Shown here: positions 8,847 through 16,949 of the stretch, piece by piece | How positions within the stretch are numbered: the first letter of the stretch is position 1 | Layout of the letters: each line of letters opens with the position of its first letter | Program-made: the position numbers and the translations under genes | The notes under the pieces: model-generated | Databases searched by the model: none | What the model was told of the DNA's origin: nothing | The model's input: only the letters and a program-made list of their open reading frames with translations | Assembly: GCF_000374025.1 (NCBI RefSeq) | Contig: NZ_KB893183.1 | Location: 103,625 to 167,624 of the forward strand | Direction of reading: 5' to 3' | Origin: Spirosoma panaciterrae DSM 21099 | GTDB taxonomy: Bacteria; Bacteroidota; Bacteroidia; Cytophagales; Spirosomataceae | DNA: 64,000 nt

Positions 8847-10070
8847 ATGCCTGCCAATATATTCCGTTATCAGCTACCCAAAAAAGCAATCAAATCCGAT
8901 TGTCCGAGTTGCGGTCCTAAACACCACAAAACGTTAAGTCGGTATATAGACACGCAAACCGGCGAACCCTTACCTGAAATGTATGGCCGGTGCGATAGGG
9001 AAAGCAATTGTGGTTATCATCTAAATCCATACCACAAAGGAGAGTCTGGAACGTCCTATTTTGAGGAGATGAAGGCCCAGACTCAGGTTGGGCCAATCCC
9101 TAAATCTTGGTTTACCTTTGCAGCTCGTCAGAAGCATGCTGGCGTATTGAAACAGGATATCATTGCTCATCTTTTGCAACTGGAAGGTGCCAGGCTCGAG
9201 CAAGCAGAAAGAGTTGCGGATTTCCTTTTTGAAAAATCTTCGACCTTTAACCGACCCATTGAACCAAAAAAATCTATCTCGACAGCTCAAGCCAGTCAGC
9301 TTTGCACTATTCCGGAGGATGTATTTAAACAGTCACTGGATCATTATGAACGCAATCAGTTTGCCCAACTATTAAGTCGTCATTTTGGAAATATAGTTGC
9401 CGATGAACTGTTAAAGCGTTTTAATATTGGCACATCTGGACGTTGGCCAGGTGCCTGTGTGTTTTGGTATATCGATGAGTGGCATCGAATACGTGGAGGG
9501 CAGATCAAACTGTTTGATGATACATTTCACACGGTCAAATACGTCATTAAAGCGGGCGAAAAACGTAGCCGAACCACCTGGGTCCATTCATCGTATGCAC
9601 GTCGTTGTGATGAATTAAATAAGCCCTATCCAGCCTGGCTGACGGCTTATCTAGATGAGGAAAATGACGTGCAAAAATCCCCCTGCCTATTTGGTTTACC
9701 GCAACTTTTAAACGCCGATATAAGTCAACCAATTGCAATTGTTGAAGCACCCAAAACCGCTGTCATCTGTACTCCTTATTTCCCGGGATTTATCTGGATG
9801 GCCGTGGGAGCTTTATCGTATTTGAATACTGAACGATTGGCTCCACTGCGTGGACGGCGAATCGTTTTATACCCTGACCTGTCCAAAGATGGAAGTGCAT
9901 TTGATCGCTGGAATCGGGTAGCGGGTGAACTATTGGCTCAGGGGTTTGATATCACCGTTTCGACTTATTTGGAAGATAATGCGACGGATGATGAACGAGT
10001 TGCCGGAGCGGACTTAGCTGATTTCTTACTTGAACAATGGCAAGACTACTCCTCCCAGTGGATTGAGTAA
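8847..10070 (+). CDS. DUF6371 zinc-ribbon/TOPRIM-like primase-related protein
   Basis: The 407-residue protein begins with a zinc-ribbon-like segment (CPSCGPKHHK ... CDRESNCGYH, residues 19-57), typical of DUF6371 proteins. The C-terminal third has a TOPRIM-like pattern: an acidic residue in IAIVEAPKTAVI (about residue 297) and GRRIVLYPDLSKDG (about residue 342). Such proteins occur on Bacteroidota mobile elements and phages and resemble DNA primases, so a role in element replication or transfer is plausible. It ends 31 bases before the IS3 element, which sits inside a short repeat. Confidence 0.75.
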   Translation: MPANIFRYQLPKKAIKSDCPSCGPKHHKTLSRYIDTQTGEPLPEMYGRCDRESNCGYHLNPYHKGESGTSYFEEMKAQTQVGPIPKSWFTFAARQKHAGVLKQDIIAHLLQLEGARLEQAERVADFLFEKSSTFNRPIEPKKSISTAQASQLCTIPEDVFKQSLDHYERNQFAQLLSRHFGNIVADELLKRFNIGTSGRWPGACVFWYIDEWHRIRGGQIKLFDDTFHTVKYVIKAGEKRSRTTWVHSSYARRCDELNKPYPAWLTAYLDEENDVQKSPCLFGLPQLLNADISQPIAIVEAPKTAVICTPYFPGFIWMAVGALSYLNTERLAPLRGRRIVLYPDLSKDGSAFDRWNRVAGELLAQGFDITVSTYLEDNATDDERVAGADLADFLLEQWQDYSSQWIE

Positions 10071-10073
10071 ATC

Positions 10074-10101
10074 GGAAGTTTTTTCTGAACGGTGGTCGGG
10101 T
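10074..10101 (-). repeat. left fragment of a short repeat split by IS3
   Basis: The stretch beginning GGAAGTTTTTTCTGAAC and ending GGTGGTCGGGT resembles, in reverse, the segment at 32821-32849. The matching right fragment of the same repeat lies beyond the IS3 element at 11655-11727. Confidence 0.6.
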
Positions 10102-10140
10102 TGTCTAGTCCTGAAATAGCTTTACATTAAGCATATCAGG

Positions 10141-10548
10141 ATGACTCACAAGAACACGAAAAAACAGGGACTACGAATGGGCAGCCGACATCCATTCGAG
10201 CGACGAACCGAAAAAGAAAAGCGTCGGATTGTGCACGAAGTAAACCAGGGAATCATCGGCATACGAGCCGCCTGCCGTAAGTACGGACTTAACCGCAATA
10301 CCTTGCGAAGTTGGCTGGTTGTGTTTTCTTTGCCAACGACGGACACACTGGCTACTCCTGAGCCGTCTACCACCATGCCCGACCCTCAATTGGACCAAAC
10401 ATTAACTCGGCAAGTGAAAGCCCTAACCAAGGCGCTCGCTCAAGCTGAATTAAAAATCAGCAGCTTACAGACGGTTATCGAGGTGGCTGAAGAAGACTTG
10501 AAGATCAAGATCCGAAAAAAGTCTGGTACCAAACGGTCAAAAGAATGA
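10141..10548 (+). CDS. IS3 transposase OrfA
   Basis: This 135-residue protein is the DNA-binding first frame of the IS3 element. A helix-turn-helix lies near residues 20-60 (EKRRIVHEVNQGIIGIRAAC ... LNRNTLRSW), followed by a leucine-zipper-like coiled coil at residues 85-120 (LTRQVKALTKALAQAELKI). It overlaps OrfB by four bases (ATGA), and a frameshift site lies just before its end. Confidence 0.9.
   Translation: MTHKNTKKQGLRMGSRHPFERRTEKEKRRIVHEVNQGIIGIRAACRKYGLNRNTLRSWLVVFSLPTTDTLATPEPSTTMPDPQLDQTLTRQVKALTKALAQAELKISSLQTVIEVAEEDLKIKIRKKSGTKRSKE
10515..10521 (+). other. programmed -1 frameshift site (A6G)
   Basis: The heptamer A AAA AAG is in the canonical phase of the OrfA frame. A -1 slip continues in frame through VWYQTVKR into the OrfB start at 10545, giving an OrfAB fusion as expected for IS3 transposase. 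Confidence 0.8.
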
Positions 10549-11471
10549 AGCAAAGCCATCCTCAAGTAAGCCTGGAGCAGCTTTGTGATCTGTTTGGTGT
10601 GACTCGTCAGGCTTTTTATGAAGCGGCTGCTCAAGAGAAGAAAACCAGCATTGCCCACGTAGTGGTGCTCAGATTGGTTAGTGACCTGCGCAGAGATATG
10701 CCCTTACTAGGTACCAGAAAGCTGTTTCATCTATTGCAGCCCCAGTTAGACAACCACCAGATAAAGATGGGCAGAGACCAATTGTTTGATTTATTGGGGT
10801 TTCACGGCCTGCTCATTCGCAGACGCAAGCGCATGGTCAAGACGACTGATTCGCATCACTGGCTAAAAAAATACCCCAATCTAATCAAGGAATTGACGGT
10901 AGACGGCCCTGAACAATTGTGGGTTAGTGACCTGACTTACATTCGAACTGTACAAGGTTTTAGCTATCTTAGTTTGATCACCGATGCCTACTCTCGAAAA
11001 GTTGTTGGTTATGCGCTTTATCCAACTCTAGAGGCAACAGGCTGTGTTTTAGCCTTAAAAATGGCCCTAAAGGATCGAAAACGCATAACCGATTATACAC
11101 TGATTCACCATTCTGACCGTGGTATTCAATACTGTTCAGCTCAGTATATTTCATTGTTGGAAAACGAGCAGATTGCGATTAGTATGACTCAATCCGGCAG
11201 TCCATACGATAATGCCCTAGCCGAGCGGGTAAATGGAATTATTAAAATTGAGTTCTTCTCCCAAACCATTTACCAAAACCACCAGGAAGCTGACCTAGCG
11301 ATCACCCGAGCTGTTGCTCGGTACAATACTCAACGTCCGCATTCTAGTCTGGATTACTTGACCCCCGAAGTCGCTCATGAGCGAAGTGGCTTATTGAAAA
11401 AACGGTGGAAGCAATATCGAAGACCGAAACCGATCAGGCAGGAAGATAGAGTCGAGCCAGTAATGAACTGA
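10545..11471 (+). CDS. IS3 transposase OrfB (DDE integrase core)
   Basis: The 308-residue protein is the catalytic part of the IS3 transposase. An N-terminal HTH_21-like region (residues 40-90) is followed by the rve integrase core. Catalytic residues are visible as D in WVSDLTYI (about residue 128), D in HHSDRGIQY (about 189) and E in NALAERVNG (about 225). The C-terminus RYNTQRPHSSLDYLTP is characteristic of the family. It is probably made mainly as the fusion with OrfA. The frame is intact, so the element may be active. Confidence 0.93.
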   Translation: MKQSHPQVSLEQLCDLFGVTRQAFYEAAAQEKKTSIAHVVVLRLVSDLRRDMPLLGTRKLFHLLQPQLDNHQIKMGRDQLFDLLGFHGLLIRRRKRMVKTTDSHHWLKKYPNLIKELTVDGPEQLWVSDLTYIRTVQGFSYLSLITDAYSRKVVGYALYPTLEATGCVLALKMALKDRKRITDYTLIHHSDRGIQYCSAQYISLLENEQIAISMTQSGSPYDNALAERVNGIIKIEFFSQTIYQNHQEADLAITRAVARYNTQRPHSSLDYLTPEVAHERSGLLKKRWKQYRRPKPIRQEDRVEPVMN

Positions 11472-11654
11472 CCGTCTGATGGTTTACAGAAGGGTGATAA
11501 TACAGGGTATGAGTAGATTAGATGCAAAAGCGAATAATTAAGTACTCAGGGCTTTGAAGTGACAAGTGCTATTTAGGATTAACTTTCGGAATCTGTAAGG
11601 TTTTTCCAGGACGTGACATTCCGTGGTAGGTGGGTCAATTTACTCCGAAATACT

Positions 11655-11727
11655 CAGGTAGGAGGGTAGAGGGGCTGGAAACGGCCCTTTGTGCGTTCAA
11701 TAAATCCGTTTAATTAAATGGTTCAGT
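11655..11727 (+). repeat. right fragment of repeat A, inverted copy at 32757-32829
   Basis: About 70 bases, including GGGCTGGAAACGGCCCTTT and GCGTTCAATAAA, match the reverse complement of 32757-32829 with only scattered differences. The two copies are inverted relative to each other and 21 kb apart. Confidence 0.75.
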
Positions 11728-11863
11728 GACATGTAAAAGGATAAGGATTAATTGAAGACTGAGTTTTGAAAACAACGCAAACCTCTGTCAACTATTAAGC
11801 TTTTTTATTCATTCAAAGTTTTCAGTCAAGTATTATGTACTTGTGGCTGTAGAATGGTTAGCC

Positions 11864-11893
11864 AAAAGGCCACTTTTGATTAAGCGGCCTTTT
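11864..11893 (-). terminator. terminator of the small minus-strand gene
   Basis: An 8-bp stem AAAAGGCC/GGCCTTTT with a 14-base loop lies 7 bases past the stop of the gene at 11900-12082 and ends in TTTT on the minus strand. Confidence 0.55.
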
Positions 11894-11899
11894 GTTATA

Positions 11900-12082
11900 T
11901 TATCTTTCGAATTCACAAATGTTACCCACTTCTAATTCATTAAGTATTAATTCAAAAACTTCTGTTGGCGATTTCCTAAGCAACTTGGCTATACCAATAA
12001 TATCTTGAACAGTGAAGGTTTCAGGGTGCACAATCAATTTTTCTACATCTGTAACGGAGAGCATGGTTGAAATCTGATTCAT
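11900..12082 (-). CDS. small HTH-like protein, possibly truncated
   Basis: The product has 60 residues from the ATG at 12082; a longer in-frame start exists but adds a hydrophobic stretch without support. Residues 20-50 (FTVQDIIGIAKLLRKSPTEV) closely resemble the C-terminal unit of the 81-residue protein at 5443-5688, while the N-terminal helix-turn-helix part is missing. It may be a solo second half of that family or a decayed copy. A terminator-like hairpin follows. Confidence 0.5.
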   Translation of the reverse strand: MNQISTMLSVTDVEKLIVHPETFTVQDIIGIAKLLRKSPTEVFELILNELEVGNICEFER

Positions 12083-12378
12083 GATCGTTATGGTTAGATA
12101 AAGAACTAAACCAAGATCTACATAAAACCCCAATTATGAATGGGAGGATGGCTAAACAGGTATAAACTTGTGCTATACAGGTCTAGATGCGTGATGAATC
12201 CTGTACACTCAAATAGGCTACATATAAATGATTTAATTATGAGTCGTTTTAGTTGCGGAGTGAACACTACATCCATTTCTTAGCTGGCTCTACAGTGTTT
12301 AATCTCCTTGATTACTCATAAATCAACCGGTCAGGAAGATCAGTTAAAACTCGAAATTTCAACTTATTTGATTACTCA

Positions 12379-13455
12379 ATGTCGATTTCCAAAGAACCAG
12401 TATATGCTCCACAAGAAACGATTCTTAGCCAAATAGGATCAGTTAAGCTGGTCGTAAAATCAGAGGCTGATGCAGAGTCTATTGTCTTATTAAAAAATGC
12501 TGTTTACGGCACAAGCGGTATTCGTTATCAACAAACTGGCCAAGACCAAAAACTAAACCAACTGTCCAACCCTTTTTTCTTTCATCTATATATTTCTGAC
12601 ATCCTTCAAGGTTTTTATTGCCTCGATCATCGGCTTGTTACCTATCCATTTAGTAGTATGAATGCCTTTTATGGGCGCTATTTTGCCATCCATGAATCAG
12701 CCCAGGGAAAGGGATATGGTCGATTTTTAAAAACTTCGGCTGTCAATTACATTACGGAGACAATTCATGCACCTTATCTGTTGTACTCGTTCATCGAAGA
12801 GAAAAACACACGTTCCCTCTCCTTGTCAAACCAAACAAATTTTGCAAGTGTTGCACAACTTAAAACGTTTGTCTTCCGTAGCCTAAATCCAAAAGCAGAT
12901 GTGCGACTGAAAAGGGCCTCATCAGCAGAACTTCCCAAAATCAAATCTTTTCTGGCGACCTATTACGCTGATTATGGATTGGTAAACTTTGATAAAATAG
13001 GCTACCAAGGAAATTACTTTACACTGACAGTAGGGGAGCAAGTTGTAGGAGGGGTACAAGCCAATCCCGTTACTTGGAATTTTTTACAAATGCCCCACTG
13101 GACCGGCTGGTTCCTCATGAATATCCTACCAAGAATACCCTACCTAAAAAAACTATTTCAACCAGACTATTCGTTTTTAGCATTGGAAGGTATTTACCTG
13201 GCTACCGGGCAAGAGGGTTTGTTCCCAATTCTCATCGAAAGTATACTAGCTTTTTTCAACTTAAACAGCGCTCTTTTCGAGGTTGACTGCCAGGATAAGC
13301 GATTAACAGCCATGCTCGCCCGGATGGGCTTACTCAGCGGCTATCAGGCCGATGTTACCACACATGCCATGGTTAAAGCCTGCGGCTTATCCGCTAACCA
13401 ATTAGCTCAGCTACAGGTATCTCCGGTTTATTGCTCTTCTTTCGACTTTACGTAA
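12379..13455 (+). CDS. GNAT-family N-acetyltransferase-like protein
   Basis: The 358-residue protein begins with a GNAT-like fold (residues 20-170). The acetyl-CoA loop is visible as AQGKGYGRFL near residue 113. The C-terminal half (residues 190-350) may be a second, degenerate GNAT-like domain. The substrate is unknown. The stop codon is followed after three bases by the GTG start of a sensor kinase, so the gene belongs to a three-gene cassette with a LytS-type kinase and a LytTR regulator. Confidence 0.75.
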   Translation: MSISKEPVYAPQETILSQIGSVKLVVKSEADAESIVLLKNAVYGTSGIRYQQTGQDQKLNQLSNPFFFHLYISDILQGFYCLDHRLVTYPFSSMNAFYGRYFAIHESAQGKGYGRFLKTSAVNYITETIHAPYLLYSFIEEKNTRSLSLSNQTNFASVAQLKTFVFRSLNPKADVRLKRASSAELPKIKSFLATYYADYGLVNFDKIGYQGNYFTLTVGEQVVGGVQANPVTWNFLQMPHWTGWFLMNILPRIPYLKKLFQPDYSFLALEGIYLATGQEGLFPILIESILAFFNLNSALFEVDCQDKRLTAMLARMGLLSGYQADVTTHAMVKACGLSANQLAQLQVSPVYCSSFDFT

Positions 13456-13458
13456 TTA

Positions 13459-14904
13459 GTGGAAACTTCGAACTCAACGCAGCTAACAGAATTATTGGAA
13501 CAAGCAAGGCAACACTTGTCCCAACCTTTTGCGCATAAGCAACGCAAATTGCTTACCTATCTCAATATTGCTTATATCACACTGGCCATATTTTTTCTGT
13601 CCTTTGAAAAAATAGAAACTGGAAACTTTGTCCCTCATGTCGCACTGGCCTATGTTTATTTATTCGTCGGTGCTGCGAATTTCTTTTCTGCCCTTTACAA
13701 CTATTGGATTTTAGCTGGAAAAACTAAAATTACCCTAGTGGGTCAACAGATTGATTTAGACCCTGAAAGTAAGTTTGATATTGCCTCCCGTTGGGTAAGT
13801 ATCGTTTCCATTATGTTTCTGGCTTTCCTAAACATGATCGGATTTGAAAACCCTTCTAATGATTCAATCTTGGTCGATTTTGCCTTTGGCCATTCTTTAA
13901 TTGTTCTAGCTGCTATCCTTCTTGGCCGCAAAGCTGCCTTTGTCTGGTTTTTGATTGTCCTAGGTACTCTTTTTCTAAAAGCGTATAGTATAGGCTTTAC
14001 TTATCAATATAATTACTTGACTAAGGCCGAATCAACTCGTTACGAAAAAGCCCTTGAACGGAATGAAAACTGGGCTTTACAACGAAAAGCTACTTTGCAA
14101 CGGGAAGGCTTAAACCCACCCAAAGTAGTCCGGTATCTGAATGAATGGATTGTCTTTATCTTGATTGCCTTCTTCACGGCTTATTTCTTTACGGGTATTT
14201 CGCTGGATATGATAAAAATCATTCCGTCCGTTACCCAACGGTTAGCAAATGCCATCGATACGGTTAAAGAGCAGGAGCTGGAACGGGAGCGGGAAAAGAA
14301 TTTACAAGAAGAGCAGAAAATGCGTCTTGAACAGGAAACCCTGCATGCTGAGCTTAACTTTTTAAAATCTCAGTTGAATCCCCATTTTCTCTATAACACC
14401 TTATACTATTTGTATGTAAAGAGCCGCGAATACTCTGACGATTTAGCTGATTCACTTTTAAAGGTGTCTGACATTATGCGTTATAGTTTGCGGGAGGATT
14501 CAAAATTCGTGCTGGTTCAGGAAGAAATCACGTATTTAAAAGATTTCATCGCCTTACACCAGATGCGATATAAAAATAAGCTTCAAATAGAATTTAACGT
14601 CCAAGGCCCTACCGATCAGAAGTTCATAATTCCCTTTATATTAATCAGTTTAGTCGAAAACGCGTTTAAACATGGACGGATGACAAATATGGATTTCCCG
14701 CTTACTATTAATCTGAACTGCTATACAGACCGAATCGAGTTTTATATGCGGAATCAGAAAGGTCATAAGCCGACTGTAGATTCAACGCATGTAGGTTTAG
14801 CGAACATTCAGCGCCGACTTGATTTGACGTACCCTTCCTCCTATACCTTTAAAATCGAACAAGATGAGGATTCCTTTTCTTGTTGGTTATCGATCCTAGC
14901 GTAA
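13459..14904 (+). CDS. LytS/YehU-type sensor histidine kinase
   Basis: This 481-residue membrane kinase has about six transmembrane segments between residues 28 and 255. A coiled coil at residues 270-300 precedes the His_kinase domain, with the phospho-acceptor motif QLNPHFLYN (His near residue 310). The N box is VENAFKHG near residue 398 and a G-rich motif HVGLANIQRR is near residue 450. The start is a GTG three bases after the GNAT stop codon, suggesting translational coupling. The partner is the LytTR regulator 19 bases downstream. The stimulus is unknown. Confidence 0.9.
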   Translation: METSNSTQLTELLEQARQHLSQPFAHKQRKLLTYLNIAYITLAIFFLSFEKIETGNFVPHVALAYVYLFVGAANFFSALYNYWILAGKTKITLVGQQIDLDPESKFDIASRWVSIVSIMFLAFLNMIGFENPSNDSILVDFAFGHSLIVLAAILLGRKAAFVWFLIVLGTLFLKAYSIGFTYQYNYLTKAESTRYEKALERNENWALQRKATLQREGLNPPKVVRYLNEWIVFILIAFFTAYFFTGISLDMIKIIPSVTQRLANAIDTVKEQELEREREKNLQEEQKMRLEQETLHAELNFLKSQLNPHFLYNTLYYLYVKSREYSDDLADSLLKVSDIMRYSLREDSKFVLVQEEITYLKDFIALHQMRYKNKLQIEFNVQGPTDQKFIIPFILISLVENAFKHGRMTNMDFPLTINLNCYTDRIEFYMRNQKGHKPTVDSTHVGLANIQRRLDLTYPSSYTFKIEQDEDSFSCWLSILA

Positions 14905-14923
14905 GTACCTAATTTTTATTGCC

Positions 14924-15670
14924 ATGACCTGTATCGTAATTGATGACGAGGAATTTGCTATCCAGTATCTTGAGGATTTGATCCATAAAGTGCCGTACCT
15001 TGAGTTAAAAGGCTCATTTTCTGACCCTTCCGAAGCCATTGTCTATTTGAAGGCAAATCCAGTAGATCTCATCTTCGTCGATGCCGAAATGCCAAATCAT
15101 GCTATTAATGGAATTGATTTTATTAAAATCGTTGGACAATTTCAGAAATATGTCCTGACGACAGCATACCCTCAATACGCACTACAAGGCTACGATTTAG
15201 ATGTCATTGATTTTCTGCACAAACCATTTGGCTTTGATCGTTTTTTAAAAGCTGTACAAAAAGCCCAAACTAGCCTAGAGCCTTCAGCGAAACCGAGTCC
15301 GGCTCTGCCTAGAGAATCGTTTATTTATGTGAAGTCAGAAGGTAACTTGATCGCCGTGTACTTTGACGAAATCTGTTGGATTGAAACAGCTCCAGAGCGC
15401 AACTACATTCATATTTTTACGCAAAATGACCGTCTAACCTCCCATTTATCACTTAGTGACATTGAGTCCCAATTACCTCATACTTTCTTTTCTAGAATTC
15501 ATAAATCCTTCATTGCTGCCAGGACTAAAATACGAGTGGTCAATAAGGATAAAAACACCGTCAGTATTCTTCGACAAGGAGAATTGAAGGAATTACCTGT
15601 AGGAGAATCATACCGGAAATCCTTATATCAACTGATTGATAGAAAAGTCGTTCGAAAAGATGGTAAATGA
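14924..15670 (+). CDS. LytTR-family response regulator
   Basis: The 248-residue protein has a receiver domain (residues 1-120) with acidic pocket IDDEE (residues 6-10), phospho-acceptor Asp53 in FVDAEMP and the conserved HKPF lysine near residue 102. A LytTR DNA-binding domain follows (residues 140-240), including IETAPERNYIHIFT and FSRIHKSFI. It is the cognate partner of the kinase upstream. The likely targets include this cassette or neighbouring element genes, but no LytTR operator was identified. Confidence 0.92.
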   Translation: MTCIVIDDEEFAIQYLEDLIHKVPYLELKGSFSDPSEAIVYLKANPVDLIFVDAEMPNHAINGIDFIKIVGQFQKYVLTTAYPQYALQGYDLDVIDFLHKPFGFDRFLKAVQKAQTSLEPSAKPSPALPRESFIYVKSEGNLIAVYFDEICWIETAPERNYIHIFTQNDRLTSHLSLSDIESQLPHTFFSRIHKSFIAARTKIRVVNKDKNTVSILRQGELKELPVGESYRKSLYQLIDRKVVRKDGK

Positions 15671-15870
15671 ATTGGTGTAGAGAAATTCTATTAATATTCT
15701 GCTTTATAGACTGGTCTTCTAAATTCATTCGCCTTGGTATCCATTGATAGTTATCTGTAAATTGATACTGCGATACCGTCTCCACAAGTGCGCGCACTAG
15801 CTTCAATCACTATACCAAGACTGATGAAATAACAGTCTTTAAAGTTTTTATAGTGCCAATTGATTATATA

Positions 15871-16798
15871 GAAGCTGTTTAAACTTTAATAAAAACCCCC
15901 AAAGCTGTGTGAATTTTGAGGTGCGAACTTCAAATAAACACTACAATGGGGATCATACACAAAGCTATGATTGAAACGTGGATTTTACCACATCTTACCG
16001 TCGGAACACGTGGCTTTGACACCACCGTACCTCTGACAGAAGTGGTAGCATGCATTTTCCATCGGCTAAAAACTGGCTGTCAATGGCGAGAGTTACCTAC
16101 CAAACAGTTTTTTACGGACAAGGTGCTTTGCTGGAATTCGGTATTCTACTACTATAATAAGTGGTGCAAAGCTGACTGTTGGCGCACGATTTGGATCAAT
16201 ATCCTGACTAAAAATCGGAAGTATCTAGACTTATCGAGTGTTGAATTTGATGGTAGCCATACGCCCGCCAAGAATGGGGGAGATGCGGTGGGCTATCAGG
16301 GCCGCAAAGCCTGTAACACCACGAATGCTTTATTTCTGTCAGATAATCAAGGGGTTATGTTGGCTATGTCTACTCCTCAAGAAGGCCAACATCATGACGT
16401 ATATGACATTCAGGCTTTGTTTGACGAAATCTGTGGCTTGCTTAAAGCAGCCGAGATCAATCTGAAAGGGCTGTTTTTGAATGCCGACTCAGGTTTTGAT
16501 TCGGCTGATTTTATGGCTGCTTGTGAGAAAGAAGAGATCATTGCCAATGTGCAGGAAAACCCACGCAATTCATTTCATCAGAGGTGCCAGCCTTACGAAC
16601 GTGGCACTCACGTTTTTGACGACGCTCTTTATCAAGATCGCTCCGTTATTGAACATGCAAACGCTTGGATTGACGGCTTCAAAGCCCTATTAGTGCGGTT
16701 TGAGTTTTCTGTAAAAAATTGGATGAGCTTACATTTTATCGCATTCTCGGTCATTTTTCTACGAAAAATCAATCGAAAACCGAAAGTTTAAACAGCTT
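15871..16798 (+). mobile_element. IS5-family insertion sequence
   Basis: The element is about 930 bp with one transposase gene. A 16-bp identical inverted repeat AAGCTGTTTAAACTTT lies at 15872-15887 and, in reverse, at 16783-16798. TATA occurs directly outside both ends (15867-15870 and 16799-16802), consistent with a 4-bp target duplication. The transposase stop codon lies inside the right inverted repeat. Confidence 0.88.
15946..16791 (+). CDS. IS5-family transposase
   Basis: The 281-residue transposase has the DUF4096-like N-terminal region (residues 10-80, FHRLKTGCQWRELP) and a DDE domain. The catalytic residues visible are D in VEFDGSHTP (about residue 104), D in NADSGFDS (about 183) and E in SVIEHANAW (about 242). 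The ATG at 15946 is preferred over a TTG 30 bases upstream. The frame is complete, so the element is potentially active. Confidence 0.9.
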   Translation: MGIIHKAMIETWILPHLTVGTRGFDTTVPLTEVVACIFHRLKTGCQWRELPTKQFFTDKVLCWNSVFYYYNKWCKADCWRTIWINILTKNRKYLDLSSVEFDGSHTPAKNGGDAVGYQGRKACNTTNALFLSDNQGVMLAMSTPQEGQHHDVYDIQALFDEICGLLKAAEINLKGLFLNADSGFDSADFMAACEKEEIIANVQENPRNSFHQRCQPYERGTHVFDDALYQDRSVIEHANAWIDGFKALLVRFEFSVKNWMSLHFIAFSVIFLRKINRKPKV

Positions 16799-16871
16799 TA
16801 TAGTCAAAATTCATCTTACAATACGTGCTTCAATCCCTAATGAGTTTTAAACTATCGATTTGGCTATATTT

Positions 16872-16899
16872 TTTCTAATTAGAAATTTCTAATTAGAAA
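16872..16899 (+). repeat. two abutting copies of palindrome TTTCTAATTAGAAA
   Basis: Two perfect 14-bp palindromes sit head to tail (16872-16885 and 16886-16899) within a longer self-complementary stretch. The same 14-mer recurs at 18021-18034, so the copies bracket the DUF932 gene. Confidence 0.8.
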
Positions 16900-16913
16900 A
16901 AATAGGTTAGTAT

Positions 16914-16938
16914 AAAAAGGCTGCAAGAAATAGCAGCC
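16914..16938 (-). terminator. rho-independent terminator of DUF932 gene
   Basis: On the minus strand GGCTGC, an 8-base loop and GCAGCC are followed by TTTTTAT, 12 bases past the stop codon at 16950. Confidence 0.85.
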
Positions 16939-16949
16939 CTGATATTAGT

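Larger units (their letters stand above)
10102..11618 (+). mobile_element. IS3-family insertion sequence
   Basis: The element is about 1.5 kb with two overlapping transposase frames. The left end starts TGTCTAGTCCTG and the right end, read in reverse, starts TGTCACGTCCTG; over 25 bases 19 match, which supports these as terminal inverted repeats. No direct target duplication lies immediately outside them. Comparison with the uninterrupted repeat at 32757-32849 suggests an alternative right boundary near 11656, which would leave a GGT duplication (10099-10101 and 11657-11659) and TG...CA ends. Confidence 0.8.

Noticed and set aside
11594..11656. A single exact right end for IS3
   Set aside because: Two candidate ends conflict: 11618 has the better inverted repeat and 11656 the better empty-site match. 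I kept 11618 and did not claim a target duplication.
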